A DNA stretch of 56,790 nucleotides from Domibacillus robiginosus (GCF_000966195.1 NZ_LAHL01000035.1:1-56790), one strand, 5' to 3'; positions 1 to 8,688 are shown, counted from the stretch's first letter. The notes: generated by a model from the letters alone, not told the origin. Numbers and translations are program-made.

Positions 1-54
1 TACTAGCTATGTTTGCTTTTATTTTAAAAAGAAAAAAGTAGTTTTTTTAGAAGA

Positions 55-88
55 AAGACCTGTATATGGAAAATATGCAGGCTTTTCT
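55..88 (+). terminator. Hairpin with T-rich tail before the NSS gene
   Basis: A nine-pair stem (CCTGTATAT with ATATGCAGG, one G-U pair) closes on a GGAAA loop and is followed by CTTTTCTT. It probably ends a transcript entering from the left of the window, but it could also be a leader attenuator for the NSS gene. The rest of 1-254 is AT-rich and shows no gene. Confidence 0.5.
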
Positions 89-254
89 TATTGCGAAAGC
101 GAATTTATTTAAAATTTACTGAATTATTCTAAGAAAACAATAAAAAAGATATTTACGAATATTATTAAGAAGATTATAATAAATAAAGTCTTCAGAAATT
201 ATCTGAAAATACGAAAATTTTGCATGTTTTGCATATTCAAGGAGGTCCATTTAT

Positions 255-1754
255 ATGGAACAAAATCGTCCACAATGGGGATCCCGCGCTGGATTTATTA
301 TGGCAGCGGTTGGCTCGGCGATCGGGTTAGGAAATATTTGGCGTTTTCCAGCTGTCGCCTATGAAAATGGAGGAGGAGCATTTTTCCTACCCTATTTATT
401 TGCTTTGTTAACAGCGGGTATTCCACTTCTTATCATGGAATTTACAATGGGGCACAAATACCGGGGTTCAGCACCGCTAACACTGACACGTCTCAATAAA
501 AAAGCAGAGTGGCTCGGCTGGTGGCAGCTGGCAATCTCGTTTGTGATTGCAACCTATTATTCTGTTATTATTGCCTGGGCAACATCCTATTCATTCTTCT
601 CTTTTAAACTTACATGGGGCGACACACCTCAGGACTTTCTGCTTGGTGATTACCTGCAGGTAGCTGAAGCTGGCCAGTTTGGCGGGTTTGCTAGCGGGGT
701 TTTATTGCCGCTTGTGGTTATTTGGATTGTAACGCTTGGAATCTTAGTTTCTGGTATCAAAAAAGGAATTGAAGCAGCAACGAAAGTCATGCTTCCTGTA
801 CTCGTTGTTCTATTTTTAATCGTTGTTATTCGTGCTATGACGCTTCCGGGAGCACTTGATGGATTAGAAGCATTTTTCCAGCCGGACTGGTCAAAAATTG
901 CGGATGGTAAAGTATGGATTGCGGCTTACGGTCAAATTTTCTTCAGCTTATCCGTTGGTTTTGCTATCATGATCACCTATTCTAGTTATTTGCCAAAAAA
1001 AGCAGATATTACAAACAATGCATTTATCACCGCTTTTTCAAATTCATCCTTTGAATTACTGGCTGGTTTCGGTGTTTTTGCTGCTCTTGGATTTATGGCC
1101 CAGCAGCAAGGTGTTCCGGTCAATGAAGTAGTATCAAGTGGAGTCATTTTAGCGTTTGCTGTGTTTCCGCAAATTATTAATGAATTTCCTGTTGCGAATG
1201 GCTTCTTCGGTTTTTTATTTTTTGCTTCCCTTACGCTTGCAGGACTTACATCGCTTATCTCCATTGTAGAGACATTTGTTGCCGGCCTGCAGGAAAAATT
1301 CAATATTTCGCGTACTGTTTCCGTTCTTGTTGGCGGCGGGTTAGCAGCCGTTCTTTCTCTTGTATTTGCGACAAAAGGCGGCTTAAACTTCCTGGATGTT
1401 ACGGATTACTTTATTAATCAATTTGGTGTTGTTTTTGCCGGTTTCGTCGAAGTTATTTTAGTCGTTTGGGTATTCAAAGAACTGGATGCACTAAAACAGC
1501 ATGCTGATGCGGTATCAGATATTCATCTTGGTGCATGGTGGAAATTCTGCTTGAAATTTGTGACACCGATCGTGCTTGCTTATATGATGTTTGACAATAT
1601 TCGTCAGAATATCACGACTCCATACGGAGATGGAGGCTACTCCGCTTCCTTCCTATTTACTTATGGCTGGCTGGTTGCCGCAGCTGCTTTAGTCGTTGGT
1701 GTTATTTTCATGCTGATTAAACCTTTTGGCAAACAAGGCAGGGGGGGAATGTAA
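255..1754 (+). CDS. Sodium-dependent transporter, NSS/SNF family
   Basis: This is a 499-residue integral membrane protein of the neurotransmitter:sodium symporter family (LeuT fold, YocR/YhdH-like in Bacillus). It opens with the family hallmark near residue 10: GSRAGFIMAAVGSAIGLGN followed by WRFP, which is the TM1 Na+/substrate site. About 11-12 hydrophobic segments follow, which is the usual bacterial length. The start is fixed by AAGGAGG seven bases upstream of ATG. The substrate is probably an amino acid; the 35-residue ORF directly behind it, resembling MetS, suggests methionine or alanine uptake. Family assignment is strong, substrate is inferred. Confidence 0.92.
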   Translation: MEQNRPQWGSRAGFIMAAVGSAIGLGNIWRFPAVAYENGGGAFFLPYLFALLTAGIPLLIMEFTMGHKYRGSAPLTLTRLNKKAEWLGWWQLAISFVIATYYSVIIAWATSYSFFSFKLTWGDTPQDFLLGDYLQVAEAGQFGGFASGVLLPLVVIWIVTLGILVSGIKKGIEAATKVMLPVLVVLFLIVVIRAMTLPGALDGLEAFFQPDWSKIADGKVWIAAYGQIFFSLSVGFAIMITYSSYLPKKADITNNAFITAFSNSSFELLAGFGVFAALGFMAQQQGVPVNEVVSSGVILAFAVFPQIINEFPVANGFFGFLFFASLTLAGLTSLISIVETFVAGLQEKFNISRTVSVLVGGGLAAVLSLVFATKGGLNFLDVTDYFINQFGVVFAGFVEVILVVWVFKELDALKQHADAVSDIHLGAWWKFCLKFVTPIVLAYMMFDNIRQNITTPYGDGGYSASFLFTYGWLVAAAALVVGVIFMLIKPFGKQGRGGM

Positions 1755-1862
1755 ATGAGTGCAAGTGCAATTGTAATGATGATTGTCGGCGTTGTGATCA
1801 TTTGGGGCGGCCTTGGTGCCAGCATTAGTCACGCGGTGAAAAAAGCAAAAGAAAACAAATAG
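1755..1862 (+). CDS. MetS-like small subunit of the NSS transporter
   Basis: This 35-residue ORF starts on the base after the transporter stop codon. The G-rich run at 1741-1748 just upstream serves as ribosome binding site. It encodes one hydrophobic helix (IVMMIVGVVIIWGGLGASI) and a lysine-rich cytoplasmic tail ending KKAKENK. This is the layout of MetS-type small subunits, which in Corynebacterium MetPS are needed for Na+-dependent methionine uptake. The abutting position supports translational coupling with the transporter. Function is inferred from family and context. Confidence 0.8.
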   Translation: MSASAIVMMIVGVVIIWGGLGASISHAVKKAKENK

Positions 1863-1916
1863 TGGCAAGTTCAAATATTAAAAATGTGAAGCTGCGCTGC
1901 TAAATATTTTGCGAAG

Positions 1917-1957
1917 AAAAAGCTGGATTGCCTGATCAGGCAATCCAGCTTTTTTAT
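1917..1957 (+). terminator. Terminator shared by NSS-metS and yitT-like genes
   Basis: A perfect 15-pair inverted repeat (AGCTGGATTGCCTGA with TCAGGCAATCCAGCT) is flanked by A-run and T-run, so it can stop transcription from both sides: the NSS operon on plus and the YitT-type gene on minus. Confidence 0.85.
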
Positions 1958-2006
1958 ATGGTATACAGTAAACAGCTAATCATCCCTATTTTTATTGTGG
2001 AATGAT

Positions 2007-2663
2007 TTATTTTTTACGCCAGATAAAGTCGAAGGTCAGGATGTTTTTAGGACGAGGGAAAGTGTACAGCCAGCCAATGGTTCTTGTGGACATCCACTGG
2101 CATATAAGGGCTTGGACAACAATTTCCCAGGCGATTACATAAGCTGTGATAAGAAAAATAAAGCCGTTAATCCAAAACAGTGGCTTACTCGGATTGACAT
2201 GCTTATATTTGGCAATAATTAAAGCAATGACGCCAACGCCTCCATTTGAAACGCCCTGCCTTAATAAAATGGATACACCGGTGCCAAAAAAAATGGAGCC
2301 GCAAAACAAATCAATCCACACATTTGAAAAGGGTGATTCTACATACACGTTAAAGATGTTTACGGACATAGACGTAATGGTAATGCCAAGAAGCGTGCCA
2401 AGAGCGCTCATACCTCCTAAATAGTGAACAGCAAATAAAAGCATAGACGAATTTACAAGCCAGAGGGCAATACTCAGCGGAATATGCAGCCAGTAATTTA
2501 AAAGCACAGTCAGACCAGCGCCGCCGCCGGAAGGAATAAAGTTTGGGAATAAAAACACGCCCATTGCAAATCCCTGCATAACCGCTCCCACACTAATAAG
2601 GAAATGCTTTCTGACGAAACGTCGGAAGGTGAGTGCAGTCTTCGTTTTTTTATTGGCTTTCAA
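2007..2663 (-). CDS. YitT/DUF161-type membrane protein
   Basis: A 218-residue protein with about five hydrophobic segments and the glycine-rich signature FIPSGGGAGLTVLLNYW near residues 43-60, typical of the YitT/YczE membrane family. Longer YitT proteins carry a C-terminal cytoplasmic DUF2179 domain; this one ends soon after the last membrane helix and lacks it. The start is a TTG at 2663, supported by GGGGA seven bases upstream. It stands alone, convergent with the NSS operon. Its molecular function is unknown. Confidence 0.8.
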   Translation of the reverse strand: MKANKKTKTALTFRRFVRKHFLISVGAVMQGFAMGVFLFPNFIPSGGGAGLTVLLNYWLHIPLSIALWLVNSSMLLFAVHYLGGMSALGTLLGITITSMSVNIFNVYVESPFSNVWIDLFCGSIFFGTGVSILLRQGVSNGGVGVIALIIAKYKHVNPSKPLFWINGFIFLITAYVIAWEIVVQALICQWMSTRTIGWLYTFPRPKNILTFDFIWRKK

Positions 2664-2762
2664 TAAATCATCCCCAATTGCATTTGAAGTGGCGTGCTCG
2701 TCCTCTTTTTAAAGTGTATGCGCCGCTGTATAAAAAGAATACGCAAGGAGACCATACATTTA

Positions 2763-2786
2763 ATGAGCGATTATAAAAAACATTAA
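2763..2786 (+). CDS. Possible 7-residue leader peptide before the MFS gene
   Basis: A short ORF (MSDYKKH) sits 13 bases before the GTG start of the MFS transporter and has AAGGAG at 2745-2750. The MFS gene itself has only a weak GGGG ribosome site. This arrangement is compatible with a translational leader, but the spacing of 12 bases is long and chance is possible. Confidence 0.25.
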   Translation: MSDYKKH

Positions 2787-2799
2787 ACGGGGTGCGCAC

Positions 2800-4020
2800 G
2801 TGGGGAAACAAGCTGAAAAAGTAAGTATATGGTGCGTTGTCAGTATGGCTTCCATTCCACTCGTCATGACACTGGGGAATTCTATGTTAATCCCAGTTCT
2901 GCCGATACTGGAAAAAAAGGTGGGAATCTCCTCTTTTCAATCAAGTATGATCATCACAAGTTATTCCGTTGCCGCTGTTTTTTTAATTCCGATAGCGGGG
3001 TATTTATCTGATCGTCTTGGACGGAAAAAAGTTATTTTACCGAGCCTGGTTCTCGCTTTGATCGGGGGTCTGATTGCCGGGTTTGCCTCCTGGAAAATGG
3101 CGGATCCCTACACATGGATTATTATTGGGCGGATATTGCAGGGGATTGGTTCGGCGGGAGCAATGCCCATTATACTGCCGCTTGTGGGAGATCTTTACAA
3201 AGACAATGCGGAAAAAACAAGTGCCTGCCTGGGGACCATCGAAACATCGAATACGTTCGGAAAAGTGTTAAGTCCGATCCTTGGATCCGTCCTTGCCGCT
3301 TTTTTATGGTTTTTGCCCTTCTTTGCGATTTCTGCTTTTAGTTTAATCTCGATCGCATTGATTTTTTTCTTTGTGAAAGTGCCAAAAGGAAAGCAGGAAG
3401 AGCCAAAGAAATTTAAAGAATTTGTCAGTAATACGAAAAAGACCTTAAAAAAAGAAGGGAAATGGCTTTTCACCGTTTTTCTGTTGGGATTTTATGTATT
3501 TTTGGTATTATTCAGTGTGTTATTTTATCTGTCGGATATTTTGGAGAAAGTACATCAAATTTTTGATATCAAAAAAGGCTTTATATTAGCGATTCCGCTT
3601 TTCTTGCTTTGTATTGTAGCGTTTACAGTTGGGCGCAAAATCAAAGGGAATTTGCCAAATATGAGAAAAATCCTTATTGTTTGTTTGATTCTTACGTCTA
3701 TTAGTGTGGTGTTTGTCGGCTTTGTCAGCAAGCAGCTGATCCTTCTTTTGGTGGTGACCAGCATCCTGGGAATGGCGATTGGGGCTGTTATGCCTGTACT
3801 GGACGCCATTGTTACAGAAAACATCAAAAAAGAAGAAAGAGGCACCATTACCTCTTTTTTCAGTGCATCCCGGTTTGCGGGGGTAGCAGCAGGGCCGCCT
3901 TTGATGTCGATTGTAATGGCAAAATTTTTAAATGCAGGCTATATTACAGCAGGTGTACTAGGGCTGATTATGTTATTTATGGTTATGAAATTTATTCAGG
4001 TAAAGGAAATCAAAAACTGA
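2800..4020 (+). CDS. MFS transporter, DHA1-type efflux permease
   Basis: A 406-residue major facilitator protein with twelve predicted helices. It shows the family motif between TM2 and TM3 (GYLSDRLGRKK, residues ~67-77) and a TM4-TM5 segment GRILQGIGSAGAMP that matches antiporter motif C-type efflux proteins such as Bacillus YmfD/Bmr relatives. The start is GTG, giving MGKQAEK, with a weak GGGG site upstream. It is a single-gene unit closed by a terminator. The exported substrate cannot be told from sequence; a drug or a siderophore are both possible for this subgroup. Confidence 0.85.
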   Translation: MGKQAEKVSIWCVVSMASIPLVMTLGNSMLIPVLPILEKKVGISSFQSSMIITSYSVAAVFLIPIAGYLSDRLGRKKVILPSLVLALIGGLIAGFASWKMADPYTWIIIGRILQGIGSAGAMPIILPLVGDLYKDNAEKTSACLGTIETSNTFGKVLSPILGSVLAAFLWFLPFFAISAFSLISIALIFFFVKVPKGKQEEPKKFKEFVSNTKKTLKKEGKWLFTVFLLGFYVFLVLFSVLFYLSDILEKVHQIFDIKKGFILAIPLFLLCIVAFTVGRKIKGNLPNMRKILIVCLILTSISVVFVGFVSKQLILLLVVTSILGMAIGAVMPVLDAIVTENIKKEERGTITSFFSASRFAGVAAGPPLMSIVMAKFLNAGYITAGVLGLIMLFMVMKFIQVKEIKN

Positions 4021-4039
4021 AGACTTTCCCTGCCTTGAC

Positions 4040-4075
4040 AGGACCGGACGATCTACATAGGTTCCGGTCCTTTTT
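4040..4075 (+). terminator. Terminator of the MFS gene
   Basis: The stem AGGACCGGA pairs with TCCGGTCCT and is followed by a T-run. There is no T-run on the other strand, so it serves the plus strand only. Confidence 0.8.
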
Positions 4076-4093
4076 GATTTCGCCTCATCCAGC

Positions 4094-5173
4094 TTATTTA
4101 AACTTATTTCCTTCTTTTGGAAAAGCAGGTTTTACAATGCCAATTGGCTTAATCAAGCTGATCGAGCCAACCGTAGCTGCAAAAACAGAAGCACCCACGA
4201 TAACGGCATAAACATCAAAATCCAAAAACAGCTTAACGAGGTTGTAGGAAATAACCAGGGAAAACAGAGGGGAGACGAGCCATACCTTCAGCAGGCGGCT
4301 GATAATCCCTTTTTGAAAGATGGATGAACCTTCTTCCGAAAAGCCAATACCGAGAATGCTACATGTCGTTACTTGTGTTTGTGGAACAGGAATACCGATA
4401 AGAGACGCAATGATGACCAGTGTACCGCCAAGCCCTGACACGGCACTTCCTTGAAGTAAACTTAACTTTGTCAGCTTTTTCCCGTTTGTTTCGATGACTC
4501 TTCCACCGAGCAGGAGCGCACCGGCTGCCGTAAAGAGGCCGCCGATCACAATACCGTTTTGAATCGAAATTAGTCCCGAAGCGGCAAGCGGGCCGATTGA
4601 GTTCGCCACATTGTTCATACCGGCTGAAAAAGCTTCAAGAAATCCTGTGCAAATGACTAATACGGACAAAATCTTTACGGATTTTTGTTTTTTTAAAAAT
4701 AACAGTCTTGCCTCTGCCCGTTTTACACCTTTGTTTAAAAGCCAGGCAAGAAAAAACGCGACAACTGGAATAAGGATCCAGTACAGCATGATTGTCAGCA
4801 GCGTACCAACAAATACCTGCTTATAAGCAACTCCAACACCAACGATAGCCCCTACCGTTACTTCACTTGTGGAAAGGGGGATACCGGAAATATTGGCGAT
4901 AAAAAGTGAAATGGCGGCTGAGCAAAGAATGATCAAGGAAATCTGAATACTGATTAACTCTTGGGGGATAATTCCTGAACCAAGTGTTTTCGCCACTTCA
5001 CCTCCACCTAAAGCTGCACCGAGTAAAACACCGATTCCACAAATGACCAATGCAATCCGCCTGTTTTTTAATGCGCCAGAACCGTAGGCAATACCCATGG
5101 AGGCAGCAGCTCCGCTTGCACCGATATTGAGTGCAAAAAAAAGGGCTGCCAGAAAAGCCAGTAAGGTAATCAT
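4094..5173 (-). CDS. cysP: PiT-family sulfate/phosphate permease (CysP-like)
   Basis: A 359-residue integral membrane protein of the inorganic phosphate transporter (PiT) family. It has two inverted family signatures: NIGASGAAASMGIAYGSGA near residue 16 and GMNNVANSIGPLAASG near residue 185. The altered first motif (GASG in place of GAND) and the length match B. subtilis CysP, a sulfate permease that belongs to the PiT family, better than PitA. Its neighbours comB and comA consume sulfite, which supports sulfate as substrate. I see no SAM-I leader upstream. Family is certain; sulfate specificity is inferred. Confidence 0.78.
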   Translation of the reverse strand: MITLLAFLAALFFALNIGASGAAASMGIAYGSGALKNRRIALVICGIGVLLGAALGGGEVAKTLGSGIIPQELISIQISLIILCSAAISLFIANISGIPLSTSEVTVGAIVGVGVAYKQVFVGTLLTIMLYWILIPVVAFFLAWLLNKGVKRAEARLLFLKKQKSVKILSVLVICTGFLEAFSAGMNNVANSIGPLAASGLISIQNGIVIGGLFTAAGALLLGGRVIETNGKKLTKLSLLQGSAVSGLGGTLVIIASLIGIPVPQTQVTTCSILGIGFSEEGSSIFQKGIISRLLKVWLVSPLFSLVISYNLVKLFLDFDVYAVIVGASVFAATVGSISLIKPIGIVKPAFPKEGNKFK

Positions 5174-5502
5174 TTTCCTGTTCCGCTCCTATCTATCCGG
5201 GTGACGCCCGCCTTCTCTTTTTTTCACTGAACAAACCTATACGGCTCAGTCCAAAACAAGCAGCCGTGCTCCATCCTGAAACAAAACCTATAAGTAGGTG
5301 AATTCCTAAAGGCAGTTTATTCAGCTTTTAGAAAAAGAGTTCGAAATGAAAAAGCAAGCTGAGCATATGCCTAGTCGCATAAAAATCAAGAACCAACTGA
5401 AAAATAGACGAATAAATTACCATATGCTGATAAGGTGAGAGAAAGCAAAATTCCAGTATGAACTGTCAGCAGGCAAAAGAATGTTTAAAAGGAGAGGAGC
5501 AG
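5174..5502. other. Intergenic region between cysP and comB
   Basis: These 329 bases carry the divergent starts of cysP (minus) and comB (plus). On the cysP leader side there are two small inverted repeats (ACGGCT/AGCCGT and CGGG/CCCG). On the comB side CATATGCT at 5422-5429 fits the -10 pattern CATAnnnT of sporulation sigma-E, but no good -35 lies at the right distance. I see no riboswitch or RNA gene here. Confidence 0.35.
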
Positions 5503-6192
5503 ATGATGACAGTCCAAATTTATCAGGGCCACTCTCACCAGCTGAGCTGTGCCGATGTCAATGTGGTAATTGACGTAATCCGCGCTTTTACTTTTGCTCA
5601 TTATGCGTTCTTAAAGGGGGCAAAAGAAATATTTCTTGCAGAAACGGTGCATTCCGCTCGCCAATTAAAAGAAAAAACCCCTCAATATATGCTGGCTGGA
5701 GAAGAGAAAGGCCTGCACATTCCTGGATTTGATCTTGATAACTCTCCGGCAGGTCTTCTTGAAGCAAACGTAGAAGGGCAGATACTGGTTCAAAAAACAA
5801 CCAACGGAGTCAGGGCAGCTTTACATGCTTTGAACGCCAGCCATGTATTTGTGACTGGTTTTTCAAATGCGAAAACAACAGCCCAGCACATTCGTCAGCT
5901 GGCTGGACCACACGCCGACATCAATATTATTGCTTCACATCCGAGTGGAGACGAAGATCTTGCCTGCGCCCAATACATGAAAGCCATTATAGAAGGTCAA
6001 GCAGGCTGCTTTCGAGACGATACGATTTCAAGAATACGGGCAGCAGAGCCAGCGCAAAAATTCTTCGATGCTGACAGGCCGGAATTTAACCCTGCAGATA
6101 TTGACTTGTGCGTGAAAGAGCTGGACACAGGTTTTGTAATGAAAATAAGTGAGAAAAATAATTTACCGAGAATTGTGAGGGTGAATGTATGA
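5503..6192 (+). CDS. comB: 2-phosphosulfolactate phosphatase (ComB)
   Basis: A 229-residue ComB-family enzyme that dephosphorylates 2-phospho-3-sulfolactate to 3-sulfolactate. The conserved blocks VNVVIDVIRAFTFA, LAGEEKG, GFDLDNSP, TTNGVRA and SGDEDLACAQYM are visible. An in-frame ATG exists at 5458, but the ribosome site GGAGAGGAG lies at 5491-5499, so the ATG at 5503 (or 5506) is the likely start. The stop overlaps the start of comA, so the two genes form an operon. In Bacillus the product accumulates in spores (YitC/YitD), so sporulation control is expected. Confidence 0.88.
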   Translation: MMTVQIYQGHSHQLSCADVNVVIDVIRAFTFAHYAFLKGAKEIFLAETVHSARQLKEKTPQYMLAGEEKGLHIPGFDLDNSPAGLLEANVEGQILVQKTTNGVRAALHALNASHVFVTGFSNAKTTAQHIRQLAGPHADINIIASHPSGDEDLACAQYMKAIIEGQAGCFRDDTISRIRAAEPAQKFFDADRPEFNPADIDLCVKELDTGFVMKISEKNNLPRIVRVNV

Positions 6193-7019
6193 GAGACACG
6201 GGGCTCAGCTTGCCAGGGAGAAGCAGTAAGCCTAGAGGGAATGGCGTCACCATTTTAATTGACAATGGCGTGCCGTTACAGCTTTTTCAAGACACGATTA
6301 ATAGTTCAGAAGCATACATTGATTTTGTGAAATTTGGCTGGGGAACTGCCGTTGTGACAAAACACCTTGAGCAGAAAATTGCCTGCCTTCAGGAGCATGG
6401 GGTGAATTTCTTTTTCGGCGGTACATTATTTGAGAAGTTTATCAGCCAAAAAAAAGTAACCGAGTTTAAGAAGTTCATTCACCAGTTTGGCTGCCGGTAT
6501 ATTGAAATCTCAAATGGCACGATTAACATGAGTAATCGGGAAAAAGCGGCTTATATCAAAGAGTTTTCAAAAGACTTTATTGTTTTTAGTGAAGTAGGGG
6601 CAAAAGACAGCGATAAATCCCAGCACCAAAATGCTTCCGAGTGGGTTGAGTGGATCATAGAGGATATCGAGGCGGGTGCTTCAAAAGTGATCACAGAAGC
6701 CAGGGAAAGCGGCACGAGCGGTATCTGCCAGAGTAACGGAGAAATGAGAATGGAAATTGTCGAAAAAATATTAGAAACAGGAATCGATCTGCAAAGGATG
6801 ATTTTTGAAGCACCCTCAAAAAAATTACAGACGGCTTTTATCCAAATCGCCGGCCCGAATGTGAACCTCGCTAACATTCCATTTTCTGATGCAATTCCGC
6901 TTGAAACATTACGGCTTGGGCTGCGGTCCGATACATTTTCTTTAAACGAGCGATGTATCATCACAAAACAGCACGAAGTGAACAAGGTTTCTTCTGACAG
7001 TATAGAGTATTTCATATGA
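6189..7019 (+). CDS. comA: Phosphosulfolactate synthase (ComA)
   Basis: This 276-residue TIM-barrel enzyme adds sulfite to phosphoenolpyruvate to give 2-phospho-3-sulfolactate. Typical ComA blocks are present: KFGWGT, GGTLFE, EISNGTI, SEVGAKD, EARESGTSGI, FEAPSK and GPNVNLANI. The start overlaps the comB stop by four bases (ATGA), a sign of translational coupling. The order phosphatase-synthase matches B. subtilis yitC-yitD, where the pair makes spore sulfolactate. No sulfolactate dehydrogenase (ComC) is nearby, so this is not a coenzyme M pathway. Confidence 0.92.
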   Translation: MRDTGLSLPGRSSKPRGNGVTILIDNGVPLQLFQDTINSSEAYIDFVKFGWGTAVVTKHLEQKIACLQEHGVNFFFGGTLFEKFISQKKVTEFKKFIHQFGCRYIEISNGTINMSNREKAAYIKEFSKDFIVFSEVGAKDSDKSQHQNASEWVEWIIEDIEAGASKVITEARESGTSGICQSNGEMRMEIVEKILETGIDLQRMIFEAPSKKLQTAFIQIAGPNVNLANIPFSDAIPLETLRLGLRSDTFSLNERCIITKQHEVNKVSSDSIEYFI

Positions 7020-7022
7020 AGA

Positions 7023-7066
7023 AAAAGCTGCAGCCTTTATGCAAACAGGGCTGCAGCTTTTCATTT
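7023..7066 (+). terminator. Terminator of comB-comA
   Basis: The stem AAAAGCTGCAGCC pairs with GGCTGCAGCTTTT and starts four bases after the comA stop codon. Confidence 0.85.
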
Positions 7067-7181
7067 ATTTATATTTTAACAGCCGGACACATTTTCTCTT
7101 ACTTTTTATAAACACCTTTTGCGGCCATATGATAATTATGATAAAGTAGCGGTATAGTGTAAGCTGATTGGAGATGGAAAA

Positions 7182-8096
7182 ATGAGCACGAAAGAGGAAT
7201 ACTTGCGTAAACCAGAATGGTTGAAAATAAAGCTTAATACAAACGAAAATTACACAGGACTGAAGAAAATGATGCGCGAAAAGCAGCTTCATACAGTTTG
7301 TGAAGAAGCCAAATGCCCAAACATCCATGAATGCTGGGCTGTTCGCCGCACAGCCACTTTTATGATTCTGGGCAGTGTCTGCACACGTGCCTGCCGTTTC
7401 TGTGCTGTAAAAACGGGTCTTCCGACAGAGCTTGACTTGCAGGAACCGGAGCGCGTAGCTGATTCGGTTGTACAAATGAACTTAAAGCACGTGGTGGTAA
7501 CAGCCGTTGCACGTGATGATTTAAAAGATGGCGGCGCTTATGTATTTGCCGAAACAGTCCGTGCTATTCGCCGTAAAAATCCCTTTACATCGATTGAAGT
7601 GCTTCCTTCTGACATGGGCGGGATTGAAGAAAACTTACAAATGCTGATGGATGCAAAGCCTGATATTTTAAATCATAACATCGAAACAGTCCGCCGTTTG
7701 ACGCCGAGGGTGCGTGCACGGGCAAAATATGACCGCTCGCTTGAGTTTTTACGCCGTGCGAAAGAAATGCAGCCGGATATTCCGACAAAATCAAGCTTGA
7801 TGGTCGGCCTCGGAGAAACAAAAGAAGAGATTATTGAGGTAATGGACGATCTTCGTGCCAATAACGTAGATATTATGACGATCGGCCAGTATTTGCAGCC
7901 ATCGAAAAAGCACTTAAAGGTGCAGAAGTATTACCATCCTGACGAATTTGCGGAGCTTCGTGAAATTGCCATGTCAAAAGGATTCAGCCACTGTGAAGCG
8001 GGTCCGATGGTTCGCTCTTCCTACCATGCAGATGAACAAGTAAATGCAGCAGCAAAAGCGAAGCACGAGCAGGGCGAAGCACAGGCGGCCAACTAA
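7182..8096 (+). CDS. lipA: Lipoyl synthase
   Basis: A 304-residue radical-SAM enzyme that inserts two sulfur atoms into protein-bound octanoyl groups. It has both clusters: the auxiliary cluster motif [12 protein letters not shown] near residue 40 and the radical-SAM motif CTRACRFC near residue 66. The C-terminal RSSYHA serine ligand ([13 protein letters not shown]) is also present. Length matches Bacillus LipA. GGAG lies upstream of the ATG. yutD follows directly, as in B. subtilis, so the two are probably cotranscribed. Confidence 0.96.
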   Translation: MSTKEEYLRKPEWLKIKLNTNENYTGLKKMMREKQLHTVCEEAKCPNIHECWAVRRTATFMILGSVCTRACRFCAVKTGLPTELDLQEPERVADSVVQMNLKHVVVTAVARDDLKDGGAYVFAETVRAIRRKNPFTSIEVLPSDMGGIEENLQMLMDAKPDILNHNIETVRRLTPRVRARAKYDRSLEFLRRAKEMQPDIPTKSSLMVGLGETKEEIIEVMDDLRANNVDIMTIGQYLQPSKKHLKVQKYYHPDEFAELREIAMSKGFSHCEAGPMVRSSYHADEQVNAAAKAKHEQGEAQAAN

Positions 8097-8399
8097 ATGA
8101 TTACGATTCAAAATGAAAGCTATGAAATTGTTGAAGAGCGGACGGAAGGATTTAATGAAGAAGCCTTCCGGGCCCGCTACAGCGATATTTTAGCTAAATA
8201 TGATTACATTGTAGGCGACTGGGGTTACGGACAGCTTCGGCTAAAAGGATTTTTTGAAGACGATAACAAAAAATCATCCTATGACAACAAGTTTTCTACC
8301 ATACGTGATTATTTGCTTGAGTACTGTAATTTCGGCTGCGGCTATTTTATTTTAAAAAAGCTGCCCGTTACGGCGGCACCAAAAAAACCGGCTCAATAA
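8097..8399 (+). CDS. yutD: YutD family protein (DUF1027)
   Basis: A 100-residue cytosolic protein of the YutD family. Recognisable features are FRARYSDILAKYDYIVGDWG, QLRLKGFF and the C-terminal EYCNFGCGYFILKK. The ATG begins directly after the lipA stop codon and there is only a weak GGCGG before it, so translation probably depends on ribosomes finishing lipA. Function is unknown. The tight link with lipA is kept across Bacillaceae and is the only functional hint. Confidence 0.88.
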   Translation: MITIQNESYEIVEERTEGFNEEAFRARYSDILAKYDYIVGDWGYGQLRLKGFFEDDNKKSSYDNKFSTIRDYLLEYCNFGCGYFILKKLPVTAAPKKPAQ

Positions 8400-8416
8400 A
8401 ATCGACCGGTTTTTTT
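8382..8416 (+). terminator. Terminator of lipA-yutD
   Basis: AAAAAACCGG pairs with CCGGTTTTTT. It overlaps the last codons of yutD and ends close to the end of the convergent DUF3055 gene. Confidence 0.8.
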
Positions 8417-8421
8417 CTTGT

Positions 8422-8688
8422 TTACACAATCTCAGCTAAAAACTCTTTTAATTCAGCTGCTTCTGCTTCGTTCATGTTAAAAGCATATTCAATATAACCT
8501 GGCTCTTCCAGATCGTCCCGGCCGATAATGGCATATGTATTTCCCTGCAGATTCAAAACGACCCATTTGCCGTAATAGCGGTCTGTCTGCATAAGCGCCA
8601 GGTCATACCGGCTATGCTCGCCGGCAAAGCTGACAAAACGCGTTACCGTCGTATCTTTCTCATCATAAAGAAAAAAACGTTCACTCAT
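8422..8688 (-). CDS. DUF3055 family protein
   Basis: An 88-residue soluble protein starting MSERFFLYDEKDT and ending with an acidic helix (MNEAEAAELKEFL). The reading frame stays open upstream, but GGAGGG eight bases before the ATG at 8688 fixes the start there. The composition and the pattern DRYYGKWVVLNLQGN, YAIIGRDDLEEPGY fit the DUF3055 family of Bacillaceae. It is convergent with yutD and divergent from yutE. No function is known. Confidence 0.75.
   Translation of the reverse strand: MSERFFLYDEKDTTVTRFVSFAGEHSRYDLALMQTDRYYGKWVVLNLQGNTYAIIGRDDLEEPGYIEYAFNMNEAEAAELKEFLAEIV

Noticed and set aside
5206-5232. CGGG-TGACG-CCCG followed by a T-run as a plus-strand terminator
   Set aside because: The stem is only four to five pairs and no plus-strand gene ends there; it lies in the cysP leader.
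5346-5438. 30-codon ORF starting MKKQAEHMPS between cysP and comB
   Set aside because: Only a poor ribosome site, strongly biased Lys/Asn/Ile composition expected from AT-rich DNA, and it runs through the probable comB promoter.
6551-7015. Long minus-strand ORF of 154 codons inside comA
   Set aside because: It mirrors the comA frame, has no ribosome site and no recognisable domain, while comA is unmistakable.
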